Of a DNA stretch of 64,000 nt, positions 35,016-43,502 are shown in pieces. The DNA is from Bacteroidota bacterium. Its GTDB lineage: Bacteria; Bacteroidota; Bacteroidia; Cytophagales; Cyclobacteriaceae. The position numbers were made by a program, and so were the translations under genes. The stretch spans positions 186,001 to 250,000 of the forward strand of contig JAFEAL010000002.1 of assembly GCA_018266435.1 (NCBI GenBank), read 5' to 3'. The notes below the pieces were generated by a model. That model was given only the letters and a program-made list of their open reading frames with translations, was not told the origin of the DNA and did not search any database. Numbering within the stretch: position 1 is the first letter of the stretch; each line of letters starts with the position of its first letter.

Positions 35016-38000
35016 TTATGTGTTAACTAATTCATCGTGTGGTTGTGGTAAGATCGCCTCTGTCAGTTCTTTATCAATGTGCTTGCGGGGACGAGATAAG
35101 TAAGTATACATAGCCGGTATAATGAACAGCGTAAGAATCAGTGAAAACAAAATCCCGCCTACAATTACTATCCCCAGCGGAACACGACTGGTGCTGGCAT
35201 CGCCCAGTGACAGGGCTATGGGCAACGAACCCAGCGCCATGGCCAAACTCGTCATTAAAATTGGGCGGAGGCGCAAGCGGGCTGACTCCAACACGGCATC
35301 AAATTTATTGAGCCCTTCTTCCCTTTTTTGGTTAGCAAATTCTACAATCAAAATTCCGTTTTTTGTTACCAACCCAATGAGCATGATCATGCCGATCTGT
35401 GAAAAAATATTAATTGTTTGATGAAATATCCACAACGAGAGAAACGCTCCACAAATGGCAAGCGGTACCGTAACCATGATGGTGATGGGGTCAATAAAAC
35501 TTTCAAACTGGGCCGCCAACACTAAATAAATCAGAGCCAATGCCAGTAAAAACGCGAACATCGTGTTACCCGAACTCTCCACAAAATCTCGCGATGACCC
35601 CGATAATGACGTGGTAAATGATTCATCCAGCAGTGGCTTTACAATTTCTTGCATAGCTGCTATACCATCGCCTATGGTTTTGCCCGGAGCAAGGCCGGCC
35701 GAAATAGTGGCTGACTTGTATCGGTTAAAATGATATAACGCTGGGGGTGTAGCCGACTCTTCAATTGTTACCACATTGTCAATGGACACTAATTGATTAG
35801 AGCCGGTACGCACGTATAATTTTTTCAAATCTTCAGGATCATCGCGGTCAATGCGCAGCACCTGACCAATCACTTGGTACTGTTTACCTTCGCGCGTAAA
35901 ATACCCAAAGCGAAGATTACTGTAGGCAAGTTGCAGAGTTTGAGAAATATCTTGCACGCTAATGCCCAACTGGGTTGCTTTTAATCGATTAATTTTCACG
36001 CGCAATTCCGGTTTGTTGAATTTCAGGTCCACGTCTACCCCTTGAAGAACATGGCTGGCATTAGCCTCTTCTAAAATTTTAGGGAGCACGGCTTGAATTT
36101 TGTCAAAGTTGTTATTTTGTATTACAAATTGCACGGGCATTCCTCCGCGTCTGTTTACTGAAATGGTTTGCTCTTGCACGGCAAATGCTTTGCCTTGCGG
36201 AAAGCGAGGCAGGTTTTTTGATACCATATCAACAATCTCCTGCTGTGAGCGGTTTCGATATTTTGGGTCAACCAGCGTAGTACGCACAAAGGCTGTGTTT
36301 ACACTGCCGGCCCCAGAAAATGAGGGGGCGGTAACCGAAAGTAAAATACGTGCCTCGGGAATGGAGTCTTCCAAAAAACCCACCAGATTGTCAGTATAGG
36401 CATCCATCAGATCATACGATGTTCCCTCGGGAGCGGAAACCGAAAGCCTGAATTGATTGCGGTCTTCCATTGGGGCCAACTCCGACTTTATGTTTTGGCT
36501 TAAAATATAAATTGTCACCATGCACAGCGCGATAATGAAGAAGGCCATCCACCGCACGTTCATAAATTTTCCTAAAAATTTCCGATAGCCGTTTTCCATT
36601 CCTTCAAAAAAAGGTTCAGACCACCTATAAAATCTTGAATGACCGTGTTTTTCTCGTGTCAACTTTACACTCAGCACGGGTGTTAAGGTGAGTGAAACAA
36701 ACGCTGAGATGAGCACCGCACCAGCCACTACTATTCCAAACTCTCGGAACAACCGGCCTACAAATCCCTGCAAAAACACAATGGGTAAGAATACAACTGC
36801 CAGGGTAATGGATGTGGAAATTACCGCAAAGAAAATTTCTCTTGATCCTTCTTTAGCGGCCCGGTATTTATTCATGCCGCCCTCTAATTTTTTATAAATA
36901 TTTTCAGTTACAACAATGCCATCGTCCACCACCAGGCCTGTTGCCAACACAATCCCAAGCATAGTCAGCACATTGACTGAAAAGCCGCAGAGATACATAA
37001 TAAAAAATGTGGCCGTTAGAGAAACCGGAATATCAATAAGCGGGCGCATGGCGATAAGAAAATCGCGGAAGAACAAATAGATGATCAATACCACCAACAA
37101 AAAAGAAATAATCAAAGTCTCCTGCACTTCTGTAATCGCTCGTTTGATAAATACCGTTTGGTCAAGGGCAATATTTAATTTGATGTCGCTGGGAACTTCA
37201 TTCTTGAGTTGATCCATCCGCTTATAAAATTCATCGGCTATGGACACATAGTTGGCCCCCGGAAGCGGCACCAGTGCCAGTCCTACCATGGGCACACCCC
37301 GGTCTTTTAAAATTGATTCTTCGTTTTCCGGGCCTAATACAGCCTGCCCTACATCTCTTAGCCTGATATTGCCGGTAGAAGCCGCCTTTACAATGGCATT
37401 ATTAAAATCTTCTTCGGTGTACAGTCTTCCAAACGTACGCACAGTAAGTTCTGTGGCATTGCCTGCAATTTTTCCTGAGGGCAATTCAACGTTTTCACGG
37501 ATTAGTGCGTTTTGCACATCCAGCGCTGTGAGGTTATAGGCACTCAGTTTTGATGGGTCAAGCCAAATGCGCATAGCAAATTTTTTTTCGCCCCAAATTT
37601 GTATGCTGCTTACACCCTTAATCGTTTGCAAGCGCTCCACCAAAACATTGGTGGCATACTCGGTAAGTTGATACGGATTTTTTGTACTGCTTTGCACCGT
37701 CATGCTGATGATGGCATCGGAGTTAGCATCGGCTTTAGACACCACGGGTGGCAATGTAAGATCGAGCGGCAAAGAACTGCGTGCCTGCGAAACCTTATCG
37801 CGCACATCGTTGGCGGCTGCTTCGAGGTCTACACCCAGTTCAAACTCAACATTAATGCGGCTCACACCTATGCTCGAGGTAGAGGAAATATTTCGGATAC
37901 CCGCAATGCCGTTAATGGATTTTTCAAGAGGCTCTGTAATTTGTGACTCAATAATATCGGCATTGGCTCCTGAGTAGGTGGTAAACACGTTTACATTAGG

Positions 38001-38126
38001 CGGATCAATGGCGGGGTAATCTCGCACACCTAAAAAAGTAAAACCGATCACCCCAAAAAGCACCAGGATAATGCTCATAACAAACGAGAGCACCGGCCTT
38101 CTTAAACTTAATTCGGAAATGTTCAT
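35016..38126 (-). CDS. RND efflux pump, inner-membrane subunit (system 1)
   Basis: A 1036-aa AcrB/MdtB-type HAE1 transporter. Two halves each carry a membrane helix, a large periplasmic porter/docking loop and five more helices. The first helix follows the RRPVLSFVMSIILVLFG start. The proton-relay motif GLVVDDGIVVTENI in TM4 carries the paired Asp. The TM10 region retains ALIYLVLAAQFESF. It exports drugs, dyes or lipids by proton antiport. It lies 12 bp after its adaptor gene. The substrate is unknown. Confidence 0.95.
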   Translation of the reverse strand: MNISELSLRRPVLSFVMSIILVLFGVIGFTFLGVRDYPAIDPPNVNVFTTYSGANADIIESQITEPLEKSINGIAGIRNISSTSSIGVSRINVEFELGVDLEAAANDVRDKVSQARSSLPLDLTLPPVVSKADANSDAIISMTVQSSTKNPYQLTEYATNVLVERLQTIKGVSSIQIWGEKKFAMRIWLDPSKLSAYNLTALDVQNALIRENVELPSGKIAGNATELTVRTFGRLYTEEDFNNAIVKAASTGNIRLRDVGQAVLGPENEESILKDRGVPMVGLALVPLPGANYVSIADEFYKRMDQLKNEVPSDIKLNIALDQTVFIKRAITEVQETLIISFLLVVLIIYLFFRDFLIAMRPLIDIPVSLTATFFIMYLCGFSVNVLTMLGIVLATGLVVDDGIVVTENIYKKLEGGMNKYRAAKEGSREIFFAVISTSITLAVVFLPIVFLQGFVGRLFREFGIVVAGAVLISAFVSLTLTPVLSVKLTREKHGHSRFYRWSEPFFEGMENGYRKFLGKFMNVRWMAFFIIALCMVTIYILSQNIKSELAPMEDRNQFRLSVSAPEGTSYDLMDAYTDNLVGFLEDSIPEARILLSVTAPSFSGAGSVNTAFVRTTLVDPKYRNRSQQEIVDMVSKNLPRFPQGKAFAVQEQTISVNRRGGMPVQFVIQNNNFDKIQAVLPKILEEANASHVLQGVDVDLKFNKPELRVKINRLKATQLGISVQDISQTLQLAYSNLRFGYFTREGKQYQVIGQVLRIDRDDPEDLKKLYVRTGSNQLVSIDNVVTIEESATPPALYHFNRYKSATISAGLAPGKTIGDGIAAMQEIVKPLLDESFTTSLSGSSRDFVESSGNTMFAFLLALALIYLVLAAQFESFIDPITIMVTVPLAICGAFLSLWIFHQTINIFSQIGMIMLIGLVTKNGILIVEFANQKREEGLNKFDAVLESARLRLRPILMTSLAMALGSLPIALSLGDASTSRVPLGIVIVGGILFSLILTLFIIPAMYTYLSRPRKHIDKELTEAILPQPHDELVNT

Positions 38127-38138
38127 GGCTTTATTACT

Positions 38139-39188
38139 TTACTTACCGTATCGATTGAGTTTGGTAATTTTCACTTTTGATTGTTTTCGGATTGACATCA
38201 ATCCTGTCGTTACAACCGTATCGCCCGCCTTCAGTCCTTTCATAATTTGTACATAAACAGAATCTCGTATGCCGGTTTCTACTTGCAAAAACTGAACGGA
38301 ATCTTTTCTGAGCAAAAGGATTTGTTTACTCCGGGCTTGAGGGATAACGGCCTGCGTAGGTATCATCATGGCATTATCTAAATGGCCGAGTTGCAGCCTG
38401 ATTTTTGCAAATACACCTGGCAATAATTCAGGTGATGATTCTTTCACAATTGCCTTAATCCGCAAGGTTCGGGTTACCTGATCCACGTTGCCTTCCGTGG
38501 CAATCACCGTGGCCACATGATCTTTTTTTCCTCCATCCACTACAAATTTTACTAGGTACCCGGGCGAAATTTCTTTTGCATACTTTTCGGGTATTGAAAA
38601 ATCCAGTTTCAATTGATCCACTTGCCTGACGGTTGTGAGAATATCAGAGGGTGATACGTATGCACCCAGGCTAACAAACCGAAGTCCTAATTTTCCATCG
38701 TAAGGTGCGCGTATCTCGGTCTTTGATATCGAGATTTTTGTGGTTTGTATATCGGCTTTCAAATTATCAACGGCCAGTTCACTTAAATCATAATCTTGCT
38801 GGCTGATGCCGTTGATGGCGAGCAATTCTTTTTGACGTGCGGCTTGCCGTTGAGAAATGTTTAACTGCACTTCCAGTTTCTTTAACTGGGCCAGTAAATC
38901 TTGATCAAAAAGTTTGGCCAACAATGCTCCCTTTTTTATCACCTTGCCCTCCTCGATATTGAGTTGCACTATGCGACCGGTAACCTCGGCACGGATTTGA
39001 GTTTCTTCCACCGGCAAAAGGGAGCCAGGCACCTCTACATTTTCGCTTTCGCTGCGTGGCTCTACAATAAACCCATCGGCCAGTACTAGATTTTGCCTGT
39101 TAGTCGTTGGCAACACAACTACTTTCTTTTTACAGGAAGCTGCCGCCATTAGTATTATCAATGAGATCAAAGGAATTCGCTTACACAT
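38139..39188 (-). CDS. RND periplasmic adaptor (membrane fusion protein), lipoprotein (system 1)
   Basis: A 349-aa adaptor of the HlyD/AcrA type. Its lipoprotein signal ends at AAASC (Cys19), tethering it to the inner membrane. A barrel-sandwich/lipoyl half-motif (VTGRIVQLNIEEGKVIKKG), a short coiled-coil hairpin (LKKLEVQLNISQRQ, about 85-130) and beta-barrel segments (IRAPYDGKLGLRFVSLG) follow. It links the RND pump to TolC. ATG 39188 is preferred to the TTG one codon earlier. It follows coaE after 50 bp and may be read from the same transcript. Confidence 0.93.
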   Translation of the reverse strand: MCKRIPLISLIILMAAASCKKKVVVLPTTNRQNLVLADGFIVEPRSESENVEVPGSLLPVEETQIRAEVTGRIVQLNIEEGKVIKKGALLAKLFDQDLLAQLKKLEVQLNISQRQAARQKELLAINGISQQDYDLSELAVDNLKADIQTTKISISKTEIRAPYDGKLGLRFVSLGAYVSPSDILTTVRQVDQLKLDFSIPEKYAKEISPGYLVKFVVDGGKKDHVATVIATEGNVDQVTRTLRIKAIVKESSPELLPGVFAKIRLQLGHLDNAMMIPTQAVIPQARSKQILLLRKDSVQFLQVETGIRDSVYVQIMKGLKAGDTVVTTGLMSIRKQSKVKITKLNRYGK

Positions 39189-39238
39189 CAATCATAACAG
39201 TTTAAGAATTTAAAATAACGCAATAGAACAGGAGAAGT

Positions 39239-39850
39239 TCATTTTTTGAAATGATGAATGAACCGCTCATGTAATTTCAATACTTGAGGGATGACTAACG
39301 TTCTTTCATCATTGAAGATCAGGTAGTCTGCCCGTCTCATCTTCTCTTCTTCGGATAGTTGGTTCCGTATAATTTTTATCACCTCTTCTCTCGATCGAAA
39401 AGGGTCGCGCTGCATAACCCGTTTCACGCGTGTTTCTTCCGGTGCGGTGACTACAATTATTTTATCTAACTCTTTATACGCACCTGATTCAAATAACAAA
39501 GCTGCTTCTTTTATGAGGTAAGCAAAATTATTATGCTGCCTCATCCATTCGTTGCTGTCTTCACCTACCCTCGGGTGTACCAGTTGGTTGAGTTGTTCTA
39601 ATTTTTCGGGATCGTTAAAAACTTCGTTACTTAAATATTCACGATTCAGTTGACCATTCTTGTATGATTTCTCGCCAAAATATTTTTTTATTTCATGGGT
39701 TAAGTAAGGGTCTTTGTTCATTAATTTTTTTGCCTGGGTGTCGGCATCATAAACCGGAACCCCCAACCCGGCAAAAATCCGGCACACGATGCTTTTGCCG
39801 GCTCCGATGCCTCCCGTAACACCTACCCGAATCGGATCAGTTGAACCCAT
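39239..39850 (-). CDS. coaE: Dephospho-CoA kinase
   Basis: The final step of coenzyme A synthesis, phosphorylating the 3'-hydroxyl of dephospho-CoA. The 203-aa P-loop kinase has Walker A GGIGAGKS (13-20), the substrate motif VPVYDADTQAKKL, and the lid motif RVKRVMQRDPFSRE-like (VKRVMQRDPFRS). ATG 39850 is chosen over TTG 39883, which would overlap ybbR by 19 bases. It belongs to the conserved order nusB-DUF1573-yajC-ybbR-coaE seen in related genomes. Confidence 0.93.
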   Translation of the reverse strand: MGSTDPIRVGVTGGIGAGKSIVCRIFAGLGVPVYDADTQAKKLMNKDPYLTHEIKKYFGEKSYKNGQLNREYLSNEVFNDPEKLEQLNQLVHPRVGEDSNEWMRQHNNFAYLIKEAALLFESGAYKELDKIIVVTAPEETRVKRVMQRDPFRSREEVIKIIRNQLSEEEKMRRADYLIFNDERTLVIPQVLKLHERFIHHFKK

Positions 39851-39864
39851 GCCTGATTTTAGAA

Positions 39865-40800
39865 TTATTTCTGATTTACCCAATGTAGAGAATCAATGCT
39901 CAGCAAACGTGCATACACAGGAACACTCAGTACTTGTGGTACCGGGTTCATGTTTTTTGTTTTCTTTAAATCAACCTGAGCAGAGATTTTTTTTGACTCT
40001 TCGCTAAATTCAGAAAGCTGGGCAGCCGGAATCTGAAAGACAGCCTTTACGCTGTCGTGCAGGAGGTGTGCCTGGCCGGTATTCGTTATCTTCAGTTTCA
40101 TTTCTACTGTTTTTATTTCGGCCACTTCAAACATCACCTGTGCTATTGGCGGGTTGCGCCTCACCATTTCGCTGCCCGGAAAAGTGATTTCTATTTCTTG
40201 CCTAAAGTCTTCGTCAATGGGTTGGCTACTCACTTTTAGTGTGATGGAGTCTGCCAGTGCGTGCAAAATACTTTCGGGACCTTCTATCCGCACAGAATCA
40301 GGAAGCACCACCAGTCGGCTAGTGCGGCCATACCCCTCGCGGAAGCGGAGGCCGGAGATATCGGTTGTCAGCTTATACCGGTGAAAATCTTTTTTATCAA
40401 TTTTTATATGAAGCGTGTCCGTCATTACAAAATTGATGGTAAGGTTGCCAACTTGGCTGGCCAACAAGGGTAATACTGTGCTGCCCACTATTTTGGGTGT
40501 TTCATTGGGGTGTTCCAACGGAACTATTACCGGTGAGACGTTCATTCCAAAATGCTTGCGAAACAAATCCCAGCCGTTTCCGGTTACATTCAGGTTAATG
40601 GATTTCGGAAGCGGCTTAGCAATGGCGTATTTCTCCCCGTCAAATTCAAACAATAAAGGAAAGCGGATGTTGGTGGAGTATTGTTTATTGAGAGCATTAA
40701 AAACCCAAAACACACCTGCCACCAGCACACAGAGGCTTACCGCCCTCCAGTTCGTGCGGTCAAAGCGGAAAAGGTTTAAAAAAAAATTCAGTATTCTCAC
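39865..40800 (-). CDS. YbbR/CdaR-like domain protein
   Basis: A 311-aa protein starting at GTG with one N-terminal membrane helix (about 18-36) and extracytoplasmic YbbR-type beta repeats (KPLPKSINLNVTGNGWDLF, GYGRTSRLVVLPDSVRIEGPE). In Firmicutes YbbR/CdaR regulates the diadenylate cyclase CdaA. In Bacteroidota the gene instead sits with yajC and coaE, and its role is unknown. No cyclase gene is adjacent here. Confidence 0.78.
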   Translation of the reverse strand: MRILNFFLNLFRFDRTNWRAVSLCVLVAGVFWVFNALNKQYSTNIRFPLLFEFDGEKYAIAKPLPKSINLNVTGNGWDLFRKHFGMNVSPVIVPLEHPNETPKIVGSTVLPLLASQVGNLTINFVMTDTLHIKIDKKDFHRYKLTTDISGLRFREGYGRTSRLVVLPDSVRIEGPESILHALADSITLKVSSQPIDEDFRQEIEITFPGSEMVRRNPPIAQVMFEVAEIKTVEMKLKITNTGQAHLLHDSVKAVFQIPAAQLSEFSEESKKISAQVDLKKTKNMNPVPQVLSVPVYARLLSIDSLHWVNQK

Positions 40801-40851
40801 AGCTTCTTGAGGACTTTAAAAATACCCAAACGAAGCCTTCTGATCAACAAC

Positions 40852-41172
40852 CTATTCAGCAAGCTTTTTACCGGCTGCCGCTTTGGTTGAATCCATTGAG
40901 ATGGCTGACTTTGAAAAACGTATGCGCACGCCCCGTTCGGCTTCTAAAATAAACGTGTCACCTTCTAACTCTGCTACCCGGCCATGAGCTCCGCCTATGG
41001 TTACCACATAGTCACCTTTTTTAATTTCTTCGGCAAACTTCTTTTGGTCTTTTGCTTTTTTCTGTTGTGGGCGGATCATGAAAAAATAGAGCACACCAAA
41101 CATGAGTATCATCATAATTGGAAATGCCCATCCTTGACCTTGTTGTTGGGCTTGGAGCAGTATTGAATGCAT
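40852..41172 (-). CDS. yajC: Preprotein translocase subunit YajC
   Basis: A 106-aa SecDF accessory protein. It has one membrane helix (about 16-34, FPIMMILMFGVLYFFMI) followed directly by the family motif RPQQKKAKDQKKF. A small SH3-like barrel (GDYVVTIGGAHGRVAEL) and a short tail ending AAAGKKLAE complete it. It has its own well-formed promoter upstream (41195-41226). Confidence 0.93.
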   Translation of the reverse strand: MHSILLQAQQQGQGWAFPIMMILMFGVLYFFMIRPQQKKAKDQKKFAEEIKKGDYVVTIGGAHGRVAELEGDTFILEAERGVRIRFSKSAISMDSTKAAAGKKLAE

Positions 41173-41194
41173 GGTTAATTTTTTTTTAAGGCCG

Positions 41195-41226
41195 CAAAGT
41201 TATCTCTTTACTACTAACTCACAAAA
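41195..41226 (-). promoter_or_regulatory. yajC promoter (-33 / -7)
   Basis: On the minus strand TTTTG (41226-41222), 19 bases, then TAACTTTG (41202-41195): both Bacteroidota promoter elements at the standard distance, 22 bases before the yajC ATG. Confidence 0.65.
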
Positions 41227-41255
41227 GGATGACGAAACGGAGAGTTTTTTTCAAA

Positions 41256-41801
41256 TCAGTTTGCGGCCGGCCCATTGGCACCGGTTGCTTTAGCCACCAC
41301 CATGGCTTTAAATTTTAAGGTTGAGGTTTTGGGCCACGTGTTAGCGGTAACGGTAATGGTTTTATTTTGTACGCCTGTTTTTCCGTGTGAATCAAATTCG
41401 GCCTTTACAAAACCTGTTCCTCCTACCGCAATAGGTGTCTTAGTCCAATCGGGCACGGTGCACCCGCAACTGGGCTGAGCGTTTTGAATAATCAGAGGAG
41501 CCTTGCCGGTGTTCGTTACTTGGTAAGTGAACACAACTTTTTGGCCCTCGTTTATTGTACCAAAATCATGATCGGTAGTATTGAATGAAATAACGGGCAG
41601 CGGTCCTTCAGGCATTTTTTCTGGCTCGGCAGGTGATGTTGGAGATGGAGCCGCTGGGTTCTGTGTCGGCTGGTTGGCTTTGGTGCCCTCCAGTTGGGAG
41701 ATGCGGCTTTCTAATTCTGCAATTCTTTTTTCTGCGGCCCGATCGCGGCAGGCAGCAAGTGCAAGTGTTAAAATCAGAACAATCGATACTGTGTTTTTCA
41801 T
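41256..41801 (-). CDS. DUF1573 lipoprotein
   Basis: A 181-aa protein. The lipoprotein signal ends LALAAC (Cys18), followed by a short coiled coil (AEKRIAELESRISQLEG), a Pro/Ala-rich linker and one DUF1573 (ASH/MSP-like Ig) domain from about 66 to 165. The domain shows FGTINEGQKVVFTYQVTN and the PSCGCTVP motif. DUF1573 proteins are very common in Bacteroidota and probably act in protein contacts in the periplasm; the function is unproven. ATG 41801 is chosen because it starts the lipoprotein signal. Confidence 0.85.
   Translation of the reverse strand: MKNTVSIVLILTLALAACRDRAAEKRIAELESRISQLEGTKANQPTQNPAAPSPTSPAEPEKMPEGPLPVISFNTTDHDFGTINEGQKVVFTYQVTNTGKAPLIIQNAQPSCGCTVPDWTKTPIAVGGTGFVKAEFDSHGKTGVQNKTITVTANTWPKTSTLKFKAMVVAKATGANGPAAN
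41264..41282 (-). repeat. Copy A of a 19-nt GC-rich repeat
   Basis: CGGCCGGCC, C, then ATTGGCACC; 17 of 19 positions are shared with 42221-42239. Copy A is inside the 3' end of the DUF1573 gene. Two copies ~950 bases apart may be chance or a relict duplication. Confidence 0.3.
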
Positions 41802-41821
41802 AGTCTTTCGGCTAATTTTTT

Positions 41822-41829
41822 CAAAATTA
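41822..41829 (-). promoter_or_regulatory. -7 promoter box for the DUF1573 gene
   Basis: On the minus strand TAATTTTG matches TAnnTTTG exactly, 20 bases before the ATG. The nearest TTG is only 15 bases further upstream, so the -33 element is poor. Confidence 0.4.
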
Positions 41830-41877
41830 CTGCCCGGTTGATTCAACTCAGCGGGGCTTTACTACTTTAACAATTTG

Positions 41878-42186
41878 TTAACTATTCTTTCCTCGTATTT
41901 GCTCCAGCAATTCATCTACATCATCCAACAGTTGCTGTGCTTTTCCTTTGGCTTCAGATACCACCTTTTGTCCTTTTGCATGTGCTTCAGAGGTTAGGGG
42001 TGTCTCTTTTCCGCTCACCAGGTCGTCCACATAGTCCTGAAGCATTTTTTTGTATTTCGATAACTGGAAAGAAAGTTTCTCACGTGTGTTCGATCCTTTA
42101 TCGGGTGCATACAAGATTCCTAAAATTGCGCCTGCGGCTGCGCCCGCTAAAAAGGCCATCAAGGCATTGCTGCTTTTTTTTCCCAT
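41878..42186 (-). CDS. YtxH-domain membrane protein
   Basis: A 102-aa protein with one small Gly/Ala-rich membrane helix (AFLAGAAAGAILGILYAP, about 10-27). The typical YtxH arginine-lysine motif and a long charged amphipathic helix (KLSFQLSKYKKMLQDYVDD, VSEAKGKAQQLLDDVDELLEQ) follow. YtxH proteins are often induced by envelope or general stress; their action is unknown. It has a good promoter of its own. Confidence 0.8.
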   Translation of the reverse strand: MGKKSSNALMAFLAGAAAGAILGILYAPDKGSNTREKLSFQLSKYKKMLQDYVDDLVSGKETPLTSEAHAKGQKVVSEAKGKAQQLLDDVDELLEQIRGKNS

Positions 42187-42207
42187 AGCTTCAATAATTT
42201 AAGGTAA

Positions 42208-42238
42208 CAAAGATAACGGCCGGCCGGCCTATTGGCAA
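42208..42238 (-). promoter_or_regulatory. ytxH-family gene promoter (-33 / -7)
   Basis: On the minus strand TTG (42238-42236), 20 bases, then TATCTTTG (42215-42208), 22 bases before the ATG. A 12-base GC palindrome lies inside the spacer. Confidence 0.6.
42218..42229. repeat. GC-only 12-bp palindrome inside the promoter spacer
   Basis: GGCCGGCCGGCC is self-complementary and occupies the centre of the -33/-7 spacer of the YtxH gene. It overlaps copy B (42221-42239) of the 19-nt repeat also found at 41264. A spacer palindrome could bind a dimeric repressor. Confidence 0.35.
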
Positions 42239-42243
42239 CTGTT

Positions 42244-43368
42244 TTATTTATTGTCCAATAACCCTCGGCCGCTCTTTTTCAACGCGCCCGACTCTTTCAT
42301 TGATTTTGAAATCACATCCAATATACCATTGATGAATGTTCGGCTTTTGGGCGTACTGTAGTCTTTAGACAACTCAATGTACTCGTTAATGGTGACCTTT
42401 ACTGGTATGTTGGGAAAATGGATCATTTCAGCAATGGCCATTTCAATAATCACCCGGTCAGTCAGGGCAAGGCGGTCAACTTCCCAATTACGTGTGTTCT
42501 TGGCAATCAGTTCTCTGTATTGCGGGTCTAACTCTATGGCAGCATTAAAAAGTTTGTTTATAAACTCTTTGTCTTCGTCCCAGTTCAACGATAGCTTCTG
42601 CAGCGTGGTTTTGCCATGATCATAAGATTTGATGGTCTTGTCCACCATACTTTTGATGATGTCTTTATCCTCTGTCCAGCGAATGTTTTGTTCATCGAAA
42701 TAATCATTGATCACCGTTTTTCCCAGAATGATTTTTCGGCTCAGGTGTTTGATAAATTCCTTTTGTGATTCTTCGGATGGGGTTTTTTCGGCAATGAACG
42801 ATTGATACATTTCGTCTTCTTTCACTACCTCTCGAAACCAGGCGCGCACCTTGTCTGTGCGGGTTTCCCAGCCACTGTGCTCGGCACGGATGGATTTATT
42901 CAAGGTTTCGTTTTCACGCCATGAAATGATCCACGGATGTTGTAAAAAATTTTTATTGTCTGTTTTTTTATCTGTTGCAGCTTGGTCTGCCAGAGCTACC
43001 ATTAGGGCAATTACACTATGGTAAAGCGAGGCTAATTTCTCAGCATCGATTAAAATATTTTTACCTAAAAAAATCTGATCTTTTTTTATGGCCTGGTGGT
43101 AGAGGGCGATGGCTTCTTCTACTCGTTTAGCGATGACCGGATCCACTGATTCAGCATCTGATTTTTTCATTTTCTTATCGAAAAACTGAAGTGCCGACTT
43201 CTTTTGTGCGCGAAGTTTTTCTTTGTCTTGTACCTCCATCGAGTTAAGGTCAGGACTGAAGTGTTGCTCTAAGTAATCATGTGCTAACAATAAATCAGCT
43301 TCTTTACATTGCTGGTAGGCAAATAAACTTTGCATGATTTTGATGCGAATGGTGCGCCTGTTGAGCAT
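42244..43368 (-). CDS. nusB: Transcription antitermination factor NusB, extended form
   Basis: An rRNA antitermination protein that joins NusE (S10) on boxA RNA. It has 374 aa against ~140 in E. coli. The N-terminal NusB start motif NRRTIRIKIMQSLFAYQQ is present, and the C-terminal NusB domain lies at about 225-360 (DRVIIEMAIAEMIHFPNIPVKVTINEYIELSKDYS). A long, charged middle region is inserted between, as is usual in Bacteroidota. It heads the run to ytxH, DUF1573, yajC, ybbR and coaE. Confidence 0.93.
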   Translation of the reverse strand: MLNRRTIRIKIMQSLFAYQQCKEADLLLAHDYLEQHFSPDLNSMEVQDKEKLRAQKKSALQFFDKKMKKSDAESVDPVIAKRVEEAIALYHQAIKKDQIFLGKNILIDAEKLASLYHSVIALMVALADQAATDKKTDNKNFLQHPWIISWRENETLNKSIRAEHSGWETRTDKVRAWFREVVKEDEMYQSFIAEKTPSEESQKEFIKHLSRKIILGKTVINDYFDEQNIRWTEDKDIIKSMVDKTIKSYDHGKTTLQKLSLNWDEDKEFINKLFNAAIELDPQYRELIAKNTRNWEVDRLALTDRVIIEMAIAEMIHFPNIPVKVTINEYIELSKDYSTPKSRTFINGILDVISKSMKESGALKKSGRGLLDNK

Positions 43369-43391
43369 GGGGTAAGAACGTTGGTGCGGTG

Positions 43392-43422
43392 CGAAATTAC
43401 ATTCTTGTTATGAAATGCAAAA
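43392..43422 (-). promoter_or_regulatory. nusB promoter candidate
   Basis: On the minus strand TTTTG (43422-43418), 18 bases, then TAATTTCG (43399-43392), a one-mismatch -7 box, 24 bases before the nusB ATG. Confidence 0.45.
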
Positions 43423-43502
43423 GTCTTTGATGGATAAGGATGTAATGGCGAACTTGCCGGCTCAACTACTCGTTACAACACGTCAATCGTTTCGGCTCAA
43501 TC

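Noticed and set aside
39851-39883. TTG start of coaE giving 11 more residues
   Set aside because: It overlaps the ybbR-like gene, while ATG 39850 gives the normal CoaE N-terminus.
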